From: Amaricoccus solimangrovi
Lineage (GTDB): Bacteria > Pseudomonadota > Alphaproteobacteria > Rhodobacterales > Rhodobacteraceae
Reading direction: 5' to 3'
DNA length: 64,000 nucleotides
Assembly (NCBI RefSeq): GCF_006385685.1
Contig: NZ_VFRP01000001.1
Location: 434,001-498,000 of the forward strand
The notes under the pieces were generated by a model. It had not been told where the DNA came from. It was given only the letters and a program-made list of their open reading frames with translations, and ran no database searches. Below, piece after piece: positions 31,959-42,335 of this stretch (positions are counted from its first letter, which is position 1; each line of letters opens with the position of its first letter). Position numbers and translations under genes: made by a program.

Positions 31959-32080
31959 CGGGGGCGCCTTCGCGCCACGCTCCCGCGGACGTGTAGAACC
32001 TGACGGTTTTTCTTGGGTTAAGCCGCGCAATTCCCCTGAAAACATGTCCCGTTTCGCCCCCGGACTCGCCCCGGGTCAGG

Positions 32081-32109
32081 TTGACGTTGTGCGGCGCGGC
32101 GGATAATCC
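32081..32109 (+). promoter_or_regulatory. nuo: Promoter candidate for the nuo operon
   Basis: TTGACG (32081-32086) followed by TAATCC after 17 bp (or GATAAT after 15 bp). It lies in the 267-bp gap after gcvP, about 57 bp before the nuoA start. It is the only good sigma70-like pair seen in that gap. Confidence 0.55.
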
Positions 32110-32165
32110 TCGGGTCAGGTCGGGAGCCGGGTGAGGCTCCGGCCCGGCACATCATGGAGGCACGC

Positions 32166-32531
32166 ATGGAAGATCTCTTGCGCGAGTATCTCCCCATTCT
32201 GATTTTCCTCGGCCTCGCGATCGCCCTCGGACTGGTCCTGCTGATCGCGGCGATCATCGTCGCGGTGAGTCATCCCGACCCCGAGAAGATCTCGGCCTAC
32301 GAATGCGGATTCAACGCCTTCGACGACGCGCGCATGAAGTTCGACGTCCGCTTCTATCTCGTGTCGATCCTGTTCATCATCTTCGACCTCGAGGTGGCCT
32401 TCCTGTTCCCCTGGGCGGTCAGCTTCCAGAATCTCGGTGACCTGGGCTTCTGGGCGATGATGGTGTTCCTCGGGGTGCTGACCATCGGTTTCGCCTATGA
32501 ATGGAAGAAGGGGGCGCTCGAATGGGAGTGA
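32166..32531 (+). CDS. nuoA: NADH:quinone oxidoreductase subunit A
   Basis: A 121-residue small membrane subunit of complex I with three helices (residues about 8-30, 62-85 and 92-112). The family core [34 protein letters not shown] is present, including the conserved Cys/Glu region in the quinone-site loop. An ATG 12 bases upstream is in frame, but GGAGG lies where it serves the ATG at 32166, giving the usual length. First gene of the nuo operon; its stop overlaps the nuoB start. Confidence 0.96.
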   Translation: MEDLLREYLPILIFLGLAIALGLVLLIAAIIVAVSHPDPEKISAYECGFNAFDDARMKFDVRFYLVSILFIIFDLEVAFLFPWAVSFQNLGDLGFWAMMVFLGVLTIGFAYEWKKGALEWE

Positions 32532-33067
32532 TGGATCCGAGTCCGGCGCTGAGCAACCAGGCCGGCCCCGACAGGGAGGTCACCACGCGGATGCTCTCGG
32601 ACGAGCTCGCGGACAAGGGCTTCCTCGTCACCTCGACCGCCGCCGCGATCAACTGGGCGCGCACCGGCTCGCTGCACTGGATGACCTTCGGCCTCGCCTG
32701 CTGCGCGGTCGAGATGATGCATACCTCGATGCCGCGCTACGATCTCGAACGCTTCGGCACCGCGCCGCGCGCGAGCCCGCGGCAGTCGGACCTGATGATC
32801 GTCGCCGGCACGCTCACGAACAAGATGGCGCCCGCGCTCCGCAAGGTCTACGACCAGATGCCGGAGCCGCGCTACGTGATCTCGATGGGCTCCTGCGCGA
32901 ACGGCGGCGGCTACTATCACTACAGCTATTCGGTGGTGCGCGGCTGCGACCGCGTCGTGCCGGTGGATGTCTACGTCCCCGGCTGCCCGCCGACGGCGGA
33001 GGCGCTGCTCTACGGCATCCTGCAGCTCCAGCGGAAGATTCGCCGCACGGGAACGATTGTGCGCTGA
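32522..33067 (+). CDS. nuoB: NADH:quinone oxidoreductase subunit B
   Basis: A 181-residue peripheral-arm subunit that carries the terminal iron-sulfur cluster N2 next to the quinone site. The N2 ligands are all visible: the tandem cysteines in [10 protein letters not shown], the Cys in MGSCANGGG and the Cys in VPGCPPTAE. The start at 32522 overlaps the last codons of nuoA and has a GAAGGGGG ribosome site; a second ATG at 32531 is possible. The N-terminal 30 residues are variable in the family. Confidence 0.96.
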   Translation: MGVMDPSPALSNQAGPDREVTTRMLSDELADKGFLVTSTAAAINWARTGSLHWMTFGLACCAVEMMHTSMPRYDLERFGTAPRASPRQSDLMIVAGTLTNKMAPALRKVYDQMPEPRYVISMGSCANGGGYYHYSYSVVRGCDRVVPVDVYVPGCPPTAEALLYGILQLQRKIRRTGTIVR

Positions 33068-33086
33068 GGCGCGACGGGAAGACGAC

Positions 33087-33689
33087 ATGGAAACCGCGCT
33101 GGACGAACTGAGGGAAACCATCGCCGCGGGCCGGCAGGCCGCGTCGCTGGTCGAGGTGATCACGCAGGTGGGCGAGCTCACGCTCGTCGTGCCGCTCGCC
33201 GATATTCCCGCCGTCGTGAACTATCTCCGGACCGATCAGAACTGCCGCTTCACGACGCTGATCGACATCACCGCCGTGGACTGGCCGGCGCGGGAGAAGC
33301 GGTTCGACCTCGTCTACCATTTCCTCTCGATGCATCTGAACCAGCGCGTCCGGGTGAAGGCGCAGGTCGGCGAGGGCGAGATCGCCCCCTCGATCCTGCC
33401 CGAATTCCCGAGCGCGAACTGGTACGAGCGCGAAGTCTTCGACATGTACGGGATCCTGTTCTCGGGCCACCCGGACCTGCGGCGGCTCCTGACCGACTAC
33501 GGCTTCTCCGGCTATCCGCTCAGGAAGGACTTCCCGACCACGGGCTATGTCGAGGTGCGCTACTCCGAGGAGCAGAAGCGCGTGGTCTACGAGCCGGTGA
33601 AGCTCACCCAGGAATACCGGCAGTTCGACTTCATGAGCCCCTGGGAGGGCGCGGACTACATCCTTCCGGGCGACGAGAAGAAGGGATGA
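33087..33689 (+). CDS. nuoC: NADH:quinone oxidoreductase subunit C
   Basis: A 200-residue peripheral-arm subunit (30 kDa type), separate from NuoD, unlike the fused NuoCD of enterics. The signature [22 protein letters not shown] (residues about 111-132) and LRKDFP are present. The ATG at 33087 follows GGGAAGACGAC. In-frame sequence further upstream overlaps nuoB and is not family-like. A small GTG-started gene follows after 4 bp. Confidence 0.96.
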   Translation: METALDELRETIAAGRQAASLVEVITQVGELTLVVPLADIPAVVNYLRTDQNCRFTTLIDITAVDWPAREKRFDLVYHFLSMHLNQRVRVKAQVGEGEIAPSILPEFPSANWYEREVFDMYGILFSGHPDLRRLLTDYGFSGYPLRKDFPTTGYVEVRYSEEQKRVVYEPVKLTQEYRQFDFMSPWEGADYILPGDEKKG

Positions 33690-33693
33690 GCCG

Positions 33694-33879
33694 GTGGAAG
33701 TGATCATCGGGCTCATCGTCAACGCGGTTCTCTGGTGCATTCCGCTCTACCGGCTGCTGCCGCGGGCGGGAATGAATCCGAACCTGGCCATTCTGGGCGT
33801 CGTCCCGATCCTCGGGACTGTTCTGCTGTGGATCCTCGCCTTCCGGCGGTGGCCCGGCGAAGGCGCGGCGGGAGTTTAG
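33694..33879 (+). CDS. Small two-helix membrane protein in nuo operon (first paralogue)
   Basis: A 61-residue hydrophobic protein between nuoC and nuoD, started by GTG with GGGATGAG upstream. Two helices (residues 2-22 and 31-50) are joined by a short basic loop. The pattern L-(L/W)-x-R-(A/T)-G followed by LLW(I/V)LAF(R/K)xWP recurs in the 76-residue protein at 38295-38525, so the two are probably paralogues. It fits tightly (4-bp gaps on both sides), so it is translated with complex I genes. I know no function; an assembly or accessory role in complex I is inference from position only. Confidence 0.75.
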   Translation: MEVIIGLIVNAVLWCIPLYRLLPRAGMNPNLAILGVVPILGTVLLWILAFRRWPGEGAAGV

Positions 33880-33883
33880 CGGC

Positions 33884-35098
33884 ATGGACGCCAAATACGA
33901 CGTCGTCGACACGATCGGCGAGCAGAAGATCCGGAACTTCAACATCAACTTCGGCCCGCAGCATCCGGCGGCCCACGGCGTGCTGCGCCTGGTGCTGGAG
34001 CTCGACGGCGAGATCGTGGAGCGCTGCGACCCGCATATCGGCCTGCTGCACCGCGGCACCGAGAAGCTGATGGAGAGCCGGACCTATCTCCAGAACCTGC
34101 CGTATCTCGACCGGCTCGACTACGTGGCGCCGATGAACCAGGAACATGCCTGGTGCCTCGCGATCGAGCGGCTGACCGGCACGCCGGTGCCGCGGCGCGG
34201 CCAGCTCATCCGCGTGCTCTATTCCGAGATCGGCCGGATCCTGAACCACCTGCTCAACGTCACGACGCAGGCGATGGACGTGGGCGCGCTGACGCCGCCG
34301 CTCTGGGGCTTCGAGGAACGCGAGAAGCTCATGATCTTCTACGAGCGGGCCTGCGGCGCGCGGCTCCACGCGGCCTATTTCCGGCCGGGCGGCGTGCATC
34401 AGGACCTGCCGCGCGACCTGATCGACGACATCGGCGCCTGGGCGGCGGCCTTCCCGGCCGTGCTCGACGACATCCACGCGCTGCTGACCGAGAACCGGAT
34501 CTTCAAGCAGCGCAACGTCGACATCGCCGTGGTGAGCCAGGAGGAATGCCAGGCGCTCGGTTTCTCCGGCGTGATGGTGCGCGGCTCCGGCATCACCTGG
34601 GACCTGCGGCGCGCGCAGCCCTACGAATGCTACGACGAGTTCGACTTCAAGATTCCGGTCGGCCGGAACGGGGACTGCTACGACCGCTATCTCTGCCGGA
34701 TGGCGGAGATGTACGAGAGCACGAAGATCATCGTCCAGGCCATCGCCAAGCTCAACGAATGCGAGGGCGAGGAGGTGATGACCCGGGGCAAGATCAGCCC
34801 GCCGCGGCGCGGGGTGATGAAATCCTCGATGGAAGCCCTGATCCATCACTTCAAGCTCTATACCGAGGGCTTCCACGTGCCCGCGGGCGAGGTCTACGCC
34901 GCCGTCGAGGCGCCGAAGGGCGAATTCGGCGTCTATCTGGTCGCCGATGGCACCAACAAGCCCTGGCGGGTGAAGCTGCGCGCCCCCGGTTTCGCGCATC
35001 TGCAGGCGATGGACCACATCTGCCGCGGCCACATGGTCGCGGACGTCGCCGCCGCGCTCGGCTCCCTTGATATCGTGTTTGGCGAGGTTGATCGCTGA
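33884..35098 (+). CDS. nuoD: NADH:quinone oxidoreductase subunit D
   Basis: A 404-residue subunit (49 kDa type) that forms the quinone-binding pocket with NuoB and descends from the large subunit of NiFe hydrogenase. The [22 protein letters not shown] stretch and [18 protein letters not shown] are typical, as is the C-terminal [11 protein letters not shown] end. Its stop overlaps the nuoE start by one base (TGATG), implying translational coupling. It starts 4 bp after the small membrane gene. Confidence 0.97.
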   Translation: MDAKYDVVDTIGEQKIRNFNINFGPQHPAAHGVLRLVLELDGEIVERCDPHIGLLHRGTEKLMESRTYLQNLPYLDRLDYVAPMNQEHAWCLAIERLTGTPVPRRGQLIRVLYSEIGRILNHLLNVTTQAMDVGALTPPLWGFEEREKLMIFYERACGARLHAAYFRPGGVHQDLPRDLIDDIGAWAAAFPAVLDDIHALLTENRIFKQRNVDIAVVSQEECQALGFSGVMVRGSGITWDLRRAQPYECYDEFDFKIPVGRNGDCYDRYLCRMAEMYESTKIIVQAIAKLNECEGEEVMTRGKISPPRRGVMKSSMEALIHHFKLYTEGFHVPAGEVYAAVEAPKGEFGVYLVADGTNKPWRVKLRAPGFAHLQAMDHICRGHMVADVAAALGSLDIVFGEVDR

Positions 35099-36063
35099 TG
35101 CTGCGCCGTCTTTCCCCCCATCAGCCCGAGAGCTTCGAGTTCACGCCCGCCAATCTGGACTGGGCGAAGGCCTGGATCGCGAAATATCCCGAAGGCCGGC
35201 AGGCCTCGGCGGTGATCCCGCTGCTCTGGCGGGCGCAGGAGCAGGAAGGCTGGGTCACGCGGCCGGCGATCGAGTACATCGCCAACATGCTCGGCATGGC
35301 GGAGATCCGCGTGCTCGAAGTCGCGACATTCTACTTCATGTTCCAGCTGCAACCGATTGGAAAGGTCGCGCATTTCCAGATCTGCGGCACGACCTCCTGC
35401 ATGATCTGCGGCGCGGAGGACCTGATCGCGGTCTGCAAGCGCCGGATCGCGGCGAACCCGCACGAGATCTCGGCCGACGGCCGGTTCTCCTGGGAGGAGG
35501 TCGAATGCCTCGGGGCCTGCGCCAACGCGCCGATGGCCCAGATCGGCAAGGATTACTACGAGGATCTGACGGCGGAGGGGTTCGAGACCCTGCTCGACGA
35601 ATTCGAGGGCGGCGCCGTGCCGCGGCCCGGGTCGCAGATCGGCCGCTTCTCCTCGGAGCCGCTGGACGGCCTCTCGTCGCTGACGGAGGGCGAGCGGATC
35701 GAGAAGGCGAACGGCTCGGTGACGCGGGCGATGGAGCATGGCGACACGATCGCCTCGATCACCGGCGAGCCGGTGACCGAGCGCGCCTCCTTCGCGGCGC
35801 CGATCCCGAAGCAGCCGGAAACGTTGCCCGCGCCCCGGGCGGAGGGGCCGGACGATCTGAAGATCATCAAGGGGATCGGCCCGGTGCTGGAGGAGAAGCT
35901 CCACGGGCTCGGCTACTACCATTTCGACCAGATCGCCGGCTGGACCGACGCGGAGATCGCCTGGGTCGATACGCATCTCGATTTCCACGGCCGCGTGATC
36001 CGCGAGCGGTGGGTCGAGCAGGCCCGGGTCATCGTCGCGGAGACGGCGGCGCAGGATGCGTGA
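35098..36063 (+). CDS. nuoE: NADH:quinone oxidoreductase subunit E with C-terminal helix-hairpin-helix extension
   Basis: A 321-residue protein, about twice the usual size. Residues 1 to about 170 are canonical NuoE, the 24 kDa subunit with a thioredoxin-like [2Fe-2S] cluster N1a ([10 protein letters not shown] and [10 protein letters not shown] supply four cysteines). After a Gly/Pro/Glu-rich linker (about 175-250), residues about 252-318 form a helix-hairpin-helix-like domain with [17 protein letters not shown] and [12 protein letters not shown]. The same domain ends the next gene product. Such extensions occur in this bacterial order; their role is not known to me. The frame is intact and the extension is not a frameshift product. 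Confidence 0.95.
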   Translation: MLRRLSPHQPESFEFTPANLDWAKAWIAKYPEGRQASAVIPLLWRAQEQEGWVTRPAIEYIANMLGMAEIRVLEVATFYFMFQLQPIGKVAHFQICGTTSCMICGAEDLIAVCKRRIAANPHEISADGRFSWEEVECLGACANAPMAQIGKDYYEDLTAEGFETLLDEFEGGAVPRPGSQIGRFSSEPLDGLSSLTEGERIEKANGSVTRAMEHGDTIASITGEPVTERASFAAPIPKQPETLPAPRAEGPDDLKIIKGIGPVLEEKLHGLGYYHFDQIAGWTDAEIAWVDTHLDFHGRVIRERWVEQARVIVAETAAQDA

Positions 36064-36079
36064 GAGGGGAGGCCAAGGC

Positions 36080-36904
36080 ATGAGCGAGAAGGACTTCCGC
36101 AAGGACTTTCCGGGACCGGCCTTCTGGCTGGCCGCCGGTGTCGGCTCGGCGATGCTGGCGAGCCAGCTGGCGCTGCGCGTGATGCGTGCGATGCATCAGG
36201 CGAGCGCGCCGTCACGGGTGATGATGAAGGGGCCGTTCGGCGCCGCCGGCTGGATGTTCGGCGCGCCGGAGGAGGCGCCGAAACCCGCCGCCGAGGCGCC
36301 GGGGAAGGCGCCGTCCCGCGCCAGGGCCGACGTGAGCGACGCCGAGGTGGTCGAACGGACGCGCGACGTCGTGCCGACGCCGGCCGAGGTGGTCGCGGAC
36401 GCCGCGGCGGTGATGGAGCCGCTCGTCGAGGCCACGCGCGAGACGCTCGACATCGTGAGCGAGACGCTCGGGAGCGTGACCCCCGAGGCGCCGACGGGCG
36501 GGATCGTGGCGGGCGAGCCGGCCGCGCTCGCCGAGGCGCTGGAACCGGAGACGCCGGAGCCCGAGACGCTGGAACCGGAGGCGCCGGTGGCGGAAGCTCC
36601 CGCGCCCGAAGCCGCCCCGGAGGCCGAGGCGGCGCCCGTCCATCCCGAGCGGCCGACGGCGCTCGCGGCGCCCGAGGGCGCGGCGGACGACCTGAAGAAG
36701 ATCAAGGGCGTGGGTCCGAAGCTCGAGGGCGTCCTGAACGGCCTCGGCTATTTCCATTTCGCGCAGATCGCGGCCTGGGGGCCGGAGGAACTGCGCGCCG
36801 TGGACGAGAGCCTCGGCGGCTTCTCGGGCCGGGCGACGCGGGACGACTGGATCGCCCAGGCCAGGCTGCTCGGATCGGACGCCGGGGACGGCGCGGGAGA
36901 TTGA
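36080..36904 (+). CDS. Membrane-anchored protein with NuoE-type helix-hairpin-helix C-terminus
   Basis: A 274-residue protein between nuoE and nuoF. It has one N-terminal hydrophobic helix (residues about 12-35, PAFWLAAGVGSAMLASQLAL), a long acidic Ala/Pro/Glu-rich linker (about 60-200) and a C-terminal domain (about 205-270) with DDLKKIKGVGPKLEGVL and GYFHFAQIAAWGPEEL that closely matches the end of NuoE. The ATG at 36080 follows GAGGGGAGG. The shared domain and location imply a link with complex I, perhaps as an anchor or assembly factor, but this is inference. Confidence 0.8.
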   Translation: MSEKDFRKDFPGPAFWLAAGVGSAMLASQLALRVMRAMHQASAPSRVMMKGPFGAAGWMFGAPEEAPKPAAEAPGKAPSRARADVSDAEVVERTRDVVPTPAEVVADAAAVMEPLVEATRETLDIVSETLGSVTPEAPTGGIVAGEPAALAEALEPETPEPETLEPEAPVAEAPAPEAAPEAEAAPVHPERPTALAAPEGAADDLKKIKGVGPKLEGVLNGLGYFHFAQIAAWGPEELRAVDESLGGFSGRATRDDWIAQARLLGSDAGDGAGD

Positions 36905-36992
36905 CGCGCGCGCGTTCCGGGCAAGGGCGCGGGACGTGCGAAGGTGATGGAGCGCCCCGCGCGGGCCGCTCCGGAAGTATGAGGGCTGAGGC

Positions 36993-38288
36993 ATGCTGGC
37001 GGACACGGACCGGATCTTCACCAATATCTACGGCATGTACGACCGCTCGCTCGCCGGCGCGCGGAAGCGCGGCCTGTGGGACGACACCGCCGGGATCCTC
37101 GGCCGGGGCCGCGACAAGATCATCGAGGAGATGAAGGCGTCGGGCCTGCGCGGCCGGGGCGGCGCGGGCTTTCCGACCGGGCTCAAGTGGTCCTTCATGC
37201 CGAAGGGCAGCGACGGGCGCCCGCATTACCTCGTCGTCAACGCCGACGAATCCGAGCCCGGAACCTGCAAGGACCGGGAGATCATGCGCCACGATCCGCA
37301 TACGCTGATCGAGGGCTGCCTGGTCGCCGGTTTCGCGATGGGGGCGCATACCGCCTATATCTACCTCCGGGGCGAATACATCCGCGAGCGCGAGGCGCTG
37401 CAGATCGCGATCGACGAGGCCTATGACGCGGGGCTGATCGGTCCGAACGCCTGCGGCTCGGGCTGGGATTTCGACATCTACCTGCACCACGGCGCGGGCG
37501 CCTATATCTGCGGCGAGGAAACCGCGCTGCTCGAGAGCCTCGAGGGCCGCAAGGGCATGCCGCGGCTGAAGCCGCCGTTCCCGGCCAATACCGGCCTCTA
37601 CGGCTGCCCGACCACGGTCAACAACGTGGAATCGATCGCCGTCGCGCCGACCATCCTGCGCCGGGGCGCCGGCTGGTTCGCCGGCATCGGCCGGCCGAAC
37701 AACGTCGGCACCAAGCTCTTCGCGATGTCGGGCCATGTGAACCGGCCCTGCGTCGTCGAGGAAGCCATGGGCATCACGATGCGCGAGCTGATCGACAAGC
37801 ACGGCGGCGGCGTCCGGGGCGGCTGGGACAATCTGAAGGCGATCATCCCGGGCGGCGCCTCCTGCCCGGTGCTGCCGGCCGAGCAATGCGCCGACGCGAT
37901 CATGGATTTCGACGGGATGCGCGAGCTCAAATCCTCGCTCGGCACCGCCTGCATGATCGTGATGGACAAGAACACCGACGTCGTGAAGGCGATCTGGCGG
38001 CTCTCGAAGTTCTTCAAGCACGAGAGCTGCGGCCAGTGCACCCCCTGTCGCGAGGGCACCGGCTGGATGATGCGGGTGATGGACCGGCTGGTGACGGGAG
38101 AGGCGGAGGTCGAGGAGATCGACATGCTGCTCTCGGTCACGAAGCAGGTCGAGGGCCACACGATCTGCGCGCTCGGCGACGCGGCGGCCTGGCCGATCCA
38201 GGGCCTGATCCGGCATTTCCGGAACGAGATCGAGGACCGGATCAAGTACAAGAAGACCGGCCGCGTCAGCGCCGTCGCGGCGGAGTAG
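36993..38288 (+). CDS. nuoF: NADH:quinone oxidoreductase subunit F
   Basis: A 431-residue subunit (51 kDa type) that binds NADH, FMN and the [4Fe-4S] cluster N3. The NADH/FMN loop [20 protein letters not shown] (residues about 51-70) and [16 protein letters not shown] are present; the cluster ligands are in [15 protein letters not shown] and the more distal Cys of [12 protein letters not shown]. An 88-bp gap without a plausible gene separates it from the preceding ORF. Length and ends are normal. Confidence 0.97.
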   Translation: MLADTDRIFTNIYGMYDRSLAGARKRGLWDDTAGILGRGRDKIIEEMKASGLRGRGGAGFPTGLKWSFMPKGSDGRPHYLVVNADESEPGTCKDREIMRHDPHTLIEGCLVAGFAMGAHTAYIYLRGEYIREREALQIAIDEAYDAGLIGPNACGSGWDFDIYLHHGAGAYICGEETALLESLEGRKGMPRLKPPFPANTGLYGCPTTVNNVESIAVAPTILRRGAGWFAGIGRPNNVGTKLFAMSGHVNRPCVVEEAMGITMRELIDKHGGGVRGGWDNLKAIIPGGASCPVLPAEQCADAIMDFDGMRELKSSLGTACMIVMDKNTDVVKAIWRLSKFFKHESCGQCTPCREGTGWMMRVMDRLVTGEAEVEEIDMLLSVTKQVEGHTICALGDAAAWPIQGLIRHFRNEIEDRIKYKKTGRVSAVAAE

Positions 38289-38294
38289 GCGGCG

Positions 38295-38525
38295 ATGGAA
38301 CCGCATATGGAGACCTTCGACTACCACGCCTATACCGGCGGCTTCGGGTTGATCCCGCTGCTCATCCTGCTCGCGGTCCTGATCGTGCCCTACTGGAAGC
38401 TCTGGTCGCGCACCGGGCATTCCGGCGCCTGGGCGCTGCTGATGCTGATCCCGCTCGCCAACATCATTTCGCTCTGGGTGCTGGCCTTCAAGGAATGGCC
38501 GGCGCTCCGGGGCGGGGGGCGCTGA
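38295..38525 (+). CDS. Small two-helix membrane protein in nuo operon (second paralogue)
   Basis: A 76-residue protein between nuoF and nuoG. A short N-terminal tail with MEPHMETFDYHAYTGGFG precedes two hydrophobic helices (residues about 19-34 and 44-66) joined by WSRTGHSGAW, ending SLWVLAFKEWP. Its second half resembles the protein at 33694-33879. The ATG at 38295 has GGAG ten bases upstream; an ATG at 38307 is possible. The stop overlaps the next start (TGATG). Function unknown; the duplicated presence in the operon is notable. Confidence 0.75.
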   Translation: MEPHMETFDYHAYTGGFGLIPLLILLAVLIVPYWKLWSRTGHSGAWALLMLIPLANIISLWVLAFKEWPALRGGGR

Positions 38526-38773
38526 TGGCGGAGGAGGACGACATCGTTTTGCGCCTGCTTAGAGAGATCCGGACCGATCAACTGGACCAGGGCAGGCGGC
38601 TGATCAAGGTCGAGCGTCGCCTTGACGAAATGCATGAGGGAATGACCACCGCGCTTGGTATGGCGGCGCATTCCAATCTCGTGGCGGAACAGTTCGGACA
38701 GCGGTTCGACGAGGTCGAGGACCAACTGAACGCGCTTCGGCGGCGGGTCAGCGAATTGGAGTCGAGAAAGTGA
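38525..38773 (+). CDS. Small coiled-coil protein in nuo operon
   Basis: An 82-residue, highly charged soluble protein. Heptad-like spacing runs from [20 protein letters not shown] (residues 12-31) and again from [26 protein letters not shown] (about 57-82), with a less charged middle. It is joined to its neighbours by stop-start overlaps at both ends (TGATG with the upstream gene, GTGA with nuoG), good evidence that it is translated. I do not recognise a family; an oligomeric accessory role is only a guess. Confidence 0.65.
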   Translation: MAEEDDIVLRLLREIRTDQLDQGRRLIKVERRLDEMHEGMTTALGMAAHSNLVAEQFGQRFDEVEDQLNALRRRVSELESRK

Positions 38774-40788
38774 CAGACCTTCGCAAGCTCATCATCGACG
38801 ACATGGAGGTGGAGGTTCCGCCGACCATGACGCTCCTGCAGGCCTGCGAGGTCGCCGGGATCGAAATTCCGCGGTTCTGCTATCACGAGCGGCTGTCGAT
38901 CGCCGGCAACTGCCGGATGTGCCTCGTGGAGGTCGTCGGCGGCCCGCCGAAGCCCTCGGCTTCCTGCGCGATGCAGGTGAAGGACCTGCGCCCGGGGCCG
39001 GAGGGGGCGCCGCCGCAGATCAGGACCACCTCGCCGATGGTGAAGAAGGCGCGCGAGGGGGTGATGGAGTTCCTGCTCATCAACCATCCGCTCGACTGTC
39101 CGATCTGCGACCAGGGCGGCGAATGCGACCTGCAGGACCAGGCGATGGCCTACGGGGTCGACTTCAGCCGCTACCGCGAGCCGAAGCGGGCGGCGCTCGA
39201 CCTCAATCTCGGGCCGCTCGTCAAGACCTCGATGACGCGCTGCATCTCCTGCACCCGCTGCGTGCGCTTCATCACCGAGGTGGCGGGCGTGCCGGAGATG
39301 GGTCAGGTCGGCCGCGGCGAGGACAGCGAGATCACGAACTACCTCGGCCAGATGCTGACCTCTGAACTCCAGGGCAACGTGATCGACCTCTGCCCGGTCG
39401 GCGCGCTGACCTCGAAGCCCTATGCCTTCACGGCGCGGCCATGGGAATTGAAGAAGACCGAGTCGATCGACGTGATGGACGCGCTCGGCGCCAACATCCG
39501 CGTCGACGTGAAGGGCCGGGAGGTGATGCGGATCCTGCCGCGCAACCATGACGGCGTGAACGAGGAATGGCTCTCCGACCGCTCCCGCTTCATCTGGGAC
39601 GGTCTGCGGCGCCAGCGGCTCGACCGGCCCTATGTCCGCGAGAACGGCCGGCTGCGGCCCGCGAGCTGGGGCGAGGCCTTCGCGGCGGTCGCGGAGGCAA
39701 TGAAGGGCCGGAAGGTCGCGGCGCTCGCCGGCGACCTCGCGCCGACGGAGGCGATCTTCGCGCTGAAAGGGCTGGTCGAGGGGCTCGGCGGCAAGGTGGA
39801 GTGCCGGACCTCCGGCGCCATGCTGCCGGCGGGCAACCGTTCGGCCTATGTCGGCACCGCGCGGATCGAGGATATCGACACGGCGGGCTTCGTCCATCTG
39901 ATCGGCGTCAACCCCCGCGCCGAGGCGCCGGTACTGAACGCGCGCATCCGCAAGGCCTGGCTGCACGGCGCCCGCGTGACGCTGATCGGCGAGGCGGTGG
40001 ACCTGACCTTCCCCTATTCCTATCTCGGCTCGGGCCCGACGGAACTCGGCAAGCTCGTCGACGCCGCGACCGCGCCCGAGGAAGGCGCGGGGCCGGGCGT
40101 CGTGATCGTCGGCCAGCCGGCGCTCGCGCGTGCCGACGGGACGGCGGTGCTGGCCGCGGCGATGGCGCTCGCGGAGAAGTCGGGGGCGAAGCTGCTCGTG
40201 CTGCACGACGCGGCGGCCCGCGTCGGCGCGATGGACCTCGGCTTTGTGACCGAGGGCGGGATCGACGCGGCGCTCGACGGCGCGGAGGTGGTCTACAACC
40301 TCGGCGCGGACGAGATCGACGTGCCGGCGGGACCCTTCGTGATCTACCAGGGCAGCCATGGCGACCGCGGCGCGCATCGCGCCGACGTGATCCTGCCCGG
40401 CGCCGCCTGGACCGAGGAGGCCGGGATCTTCGTCAATACCGAGGGCCGGCCGCAGCTGGCGAACCGCGCGGGCTTCCCCCCGGGCGAGGCGCGCGAGAAC
40501 TGGGCGATCATCCGCGCGCTCTCCGCGGTGCTCGGCCAGACGCTGCCGTTCAATTCGCTGCCCGAGCTGCGGGCGCGGATGTTCGAGGCCGCGCCGCATC
40601 TCGCGGCGATCGACCTCGTGCCGGAAAACGCATGGACGCCCCTCGAACGGGGCGATATGGACGGGGCGGAATTCACCGGTCCGACCCGGGTTCACTATCT
40701 GACCAATCCGATCGCGCGGGCCAGCCAGGTGATGGCCGAGCTCGCCAGAATGGCCAGCGAAGGGGTGCGTCCCCTGGCGGCGGAGTAA
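38770..40788 (+). CDS. nuoG: NADH:quinone oxidoreductase subunit G
   Basis: A 672-residue subunit (75 kDa type) started by GTG overlapping the previous stop. The N-terminal ferredoxin-like domain holds the [2Fe-2S] cluster N1b ([19 protein letters not shown] and the later Cys of SCAMQ), then [21 protein letters not shown] for N5 and [10 protein letters not shown] with [12 protein letters not shown] for N4. The molybdopterin-oxidoreductase-like part follows without a cofactor site being obvious. The length is that of the mitochondrial-type short NuoG, not the 900-residue enteric form. Confidence 0.96.
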   Translation: MTDLRKLIIDDMEVEVPPTMTLLQACEVAGIEIPRFCYHERLSIAGNCRMCLVEVVGGPPKPSASCAMQVKDLRPGPEGAPPQIRTTSPMVKKAREGVMEFLLINHPLDCPICDQGGECDLQDQAMAYGVDFSRYREPKRAALDLNLGPLVKTSMTRCISCTRCVRFITEVAGVPEMGQVGRGEDSEITNYLGQMLTSELQGNVIDLCPVGALTSKPYAFTARPWELKKTESIDVMDALGANIRVDVKGREVMRILPRNHDGVNEEWLSDRSRFIWDGLRRQRLDRPYVRENGRLRPASWGEAFAAVAEAMKGRKVAALAGDLAPTEAIFALKGLVEGLGGKVECRTSGAMLPAGNRSAYVGTARIEDIDTAGFVHLIGVNPRAEAPVLNARIRKAWLHGARVTLIGEAVDLTFPYSYLGSGPTELGKLVDAATAPEEGAGPGVVIVGQPALARADGTAVLAAAMALAEKSGAKLLVLHDAAARVGAMDLGFVTEGGIDAALDGAEVVYNLGADEIDVPAGPFVIYQGSHGDRGAHRADVILPGAAWTEEAGIFVNTEGRPQLANRAGFPPGEARENWAIIRALSAVLGQTLPFNSLPELRARMFEAAPHLAAIDLVPENAWTPLERGDMDGAEFTGPTRVHYLTNPIARASQVMAELARMASEGVRPLAAE

Positions 40789-40791
40789 GGC

Positions 40792-41829
40792 ATGGAAGGC
40801 TTTTTCTCGAGCGGCTTCGGCCTGTTTCTCCTGATCCTCGGGCAGTGCCTTCTGGTGACGGTCGTCATTCTCGTCTGCCTGGCGTTCCTGATGTACGCCG
40901 ACCGCAAGGTCTGGGCGGCGGTGCAGCTGCGCCGGGGGCCGAACGTCGTCGGTCCCTGGGGGCTGATGCAGAGCTTCGCCGACTTCCTCAAGTACATCGT
41001 CAAGGAAGTGGTGGTCCCGGCGGGCGCCGACAAGATCCTGTTCTTCCTCGCGCCGATGGTGAGCTTCGTGCTGCCGGTGATCGTCTGGGCGGTGATCCCC
41101 TGGGCGCCGGGCTGGGTGATCTCGGACATGAACGTGGGCATCCTGTTCATCTTCGCGATCTCGTCCCTGCACGTCTATGCGATCATCATCGGCGGCTGGG
41201 CCTCGAACTCGAAATACCCGTTCATGGGCGCGCTCAGGTCGGCGGCGCAGATGATCTCCTACGAGGTTTCGCTCGGTCTCATCATCGTGGGCGTGCTGAT
41301 CTCGACCGGCTCGCTCAACCTCAGCCACATCGTGCTGGCGCAGGAGGGCGGTCTCGGGCTCCTGAACTGGTACTGGCTGCCGCATCTGCCGATGGTCGCG
41401 CTCTTCTTCATCTCCTCGCTGGCGGAGACGAACCGGCCGCCCTTCGACCTTCCGGAGGCTGAATCGGAGCTCGTCGCGGGCTATCAGGTCGAGTATTCCT
41501 CGACCCCCTTCCTGCTCTTCATGATCGGCGAGCTGATGAGCGTCTTCTTCATGTGCGCGCTCATCTCGATCCTGTTCTTCGGAGGCTGGCTGTCGCCGGT
41601 GCCGTTCCTGCCGGACGGGGCGCTGTGGCTCTTCCTGAAGATGGTGTTCTTCTTCTTCATCTTCGCGATGGTGAAGGCGATCGTGCCGCGCTACCGCTAT
41701 GACCAGCTGATGCGGATCGGCTGGAAGGTGTTCCTGCCGCTCAGCCTGGGCTGGGTGGTGCTGGTCGGGCTCTTCGCCCACTACGGATGGTTCTGGGGCG
41801 CCTACCAGCGCTGGATGATTGGGGGCTGA
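40792..41829 (+). CDS. nuoH: NADH:quinone oxidoreductase subunit H
   Basis: A 345-residue membrane subunit (ND1 type) with about eight helices that joins the quinone site to the proton channels. Family landmarks include [23 protein letters not shown] near residue 37, [24 protein letters not shown] near residue 207 (the acidic loop of the E-channel), and the [14 protein letters not shown] end. It follows nuoG by 3 bp and nuoI starts 4 bp later. Confidence 0.97.
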   Translation: MEGFFSSGFGLFLLILGQCLLVTVVILVCLAFLMYADRKVWAAVQLRRGPNVVGPWGLMQSFADFLKYIVKEVVVPAGADKILFFLAPMVSFVLPVIVWAVIPWAPGWVISDMNVGILFIFAISSLHVYAIIIGGWASNSKYPFMGALRSAAQMISYEVSLGLIIVGVLISTGSLNLSHIVLAQEGGLGLLNWYWLPHLPMVALFFISSLAETNRPPFDLPEAESELVAGYQVEYSSTPFLLFMIGELMSVFFMCALISILFFGGWLSPVPFLPDGALWLFLKMVFFFFIFAMVKAIVPRYRYDQLMRIGWKVFLPLSLGWVVLVGLFAHYGWFWGAYQRWMIGG

Positions 41830-41833
41830 GGCG

Positions 41834-42325
41834 ATGGGGATCCCGTTCGACCGCGCCGCGCGCTATTTCCTGCTCGCCGACTTTCTCGGCGGCTTCAAGC
41901 TCGGCCTGAAGTACTTCATGAAGCCGAAGGCGACGCTCAACTACCCGCACGAGAAGGGGCCGCTCTCGCCCCGCTTCCGCGGCGAGCACGCGCTGCGCCG
42001 CTACGCCAACGGCGAGGAACGCTGCATCGCCTGCAAGCTCTGCGAGGCGATCTGCCCGGCGCAGGCGATCACGATCGACGCCGAGCCGCGCGAGGACGGC
42101 TCGCGCCGGACGACGCGCTACGACATCGACATGACGAAATGCATCTACTGCGGCTTCTGCCAGGAGGCCTGCCCGGTCGATGCGATCGTCGAGGGGCCGA
42201 ATTTCGAGTTCTCGACCGAGACGCGCGAGGAGCTGCTCTACAACAAGGAGCGGCTGCTTGCGAACGGCGACCGCTGGGAGCCGGAGATCGCGCGCAACCT
42301 CGAACTCGACGCGCCTTACCGGTGA
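41834..42325 (+). CDS. nuoI: NADH:quinone oxidoreductase subunit I
   Basis: A 163-residue subunit (TYKY type) with two [4Fe-4S] clusters, N6a and N6b, on the path to N2. The ligand motifs [16 protein letters not shown] and [16 protein letters not shown] are complete. The start [12 protein letters not shown] is preferred to an in-frame ATG 15 bases upstream that overlaps nuoH. The length equals other alphaproteobacterial NuoI proteins. Confidence 0.97.
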   Translation: MGIPFDRAARYFLLADFLGGFKLGLKYFMKPKATLNYPHEKGPLSPRFRGEHALRRYANGEERCIACKLCEAICPAQAITIDAEPREDGSRRTTRYDIDMTKCIYCGFCQEACPVDAIVEGPNFEFSTETREELLYNKERLLANGDRWEPEIARNLELDAPYR

Positions 42326-42335
42326 GGAGCTGAGC

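Noticed and set aside
27174-32045. Very long open frame antisense to gcvTHP (and similar ones antisense to pyc, nuoM/nuoN and the hyuAB fusion)
   Set aside because: These frames are long only because GC-rich third positions remove stops on the opposite strand. Their products are Arg/Gly/His/Pro-rich without domains, while the sense frames are well-known enzymes.
36905-36992. Extra small ORF between the HHH protein and nuoF
   Set aside because: The only ATG-started frames are about 11 codons, Arg/Ala-rich and lack ribosome sites, unlike the coupled small nuo genes.
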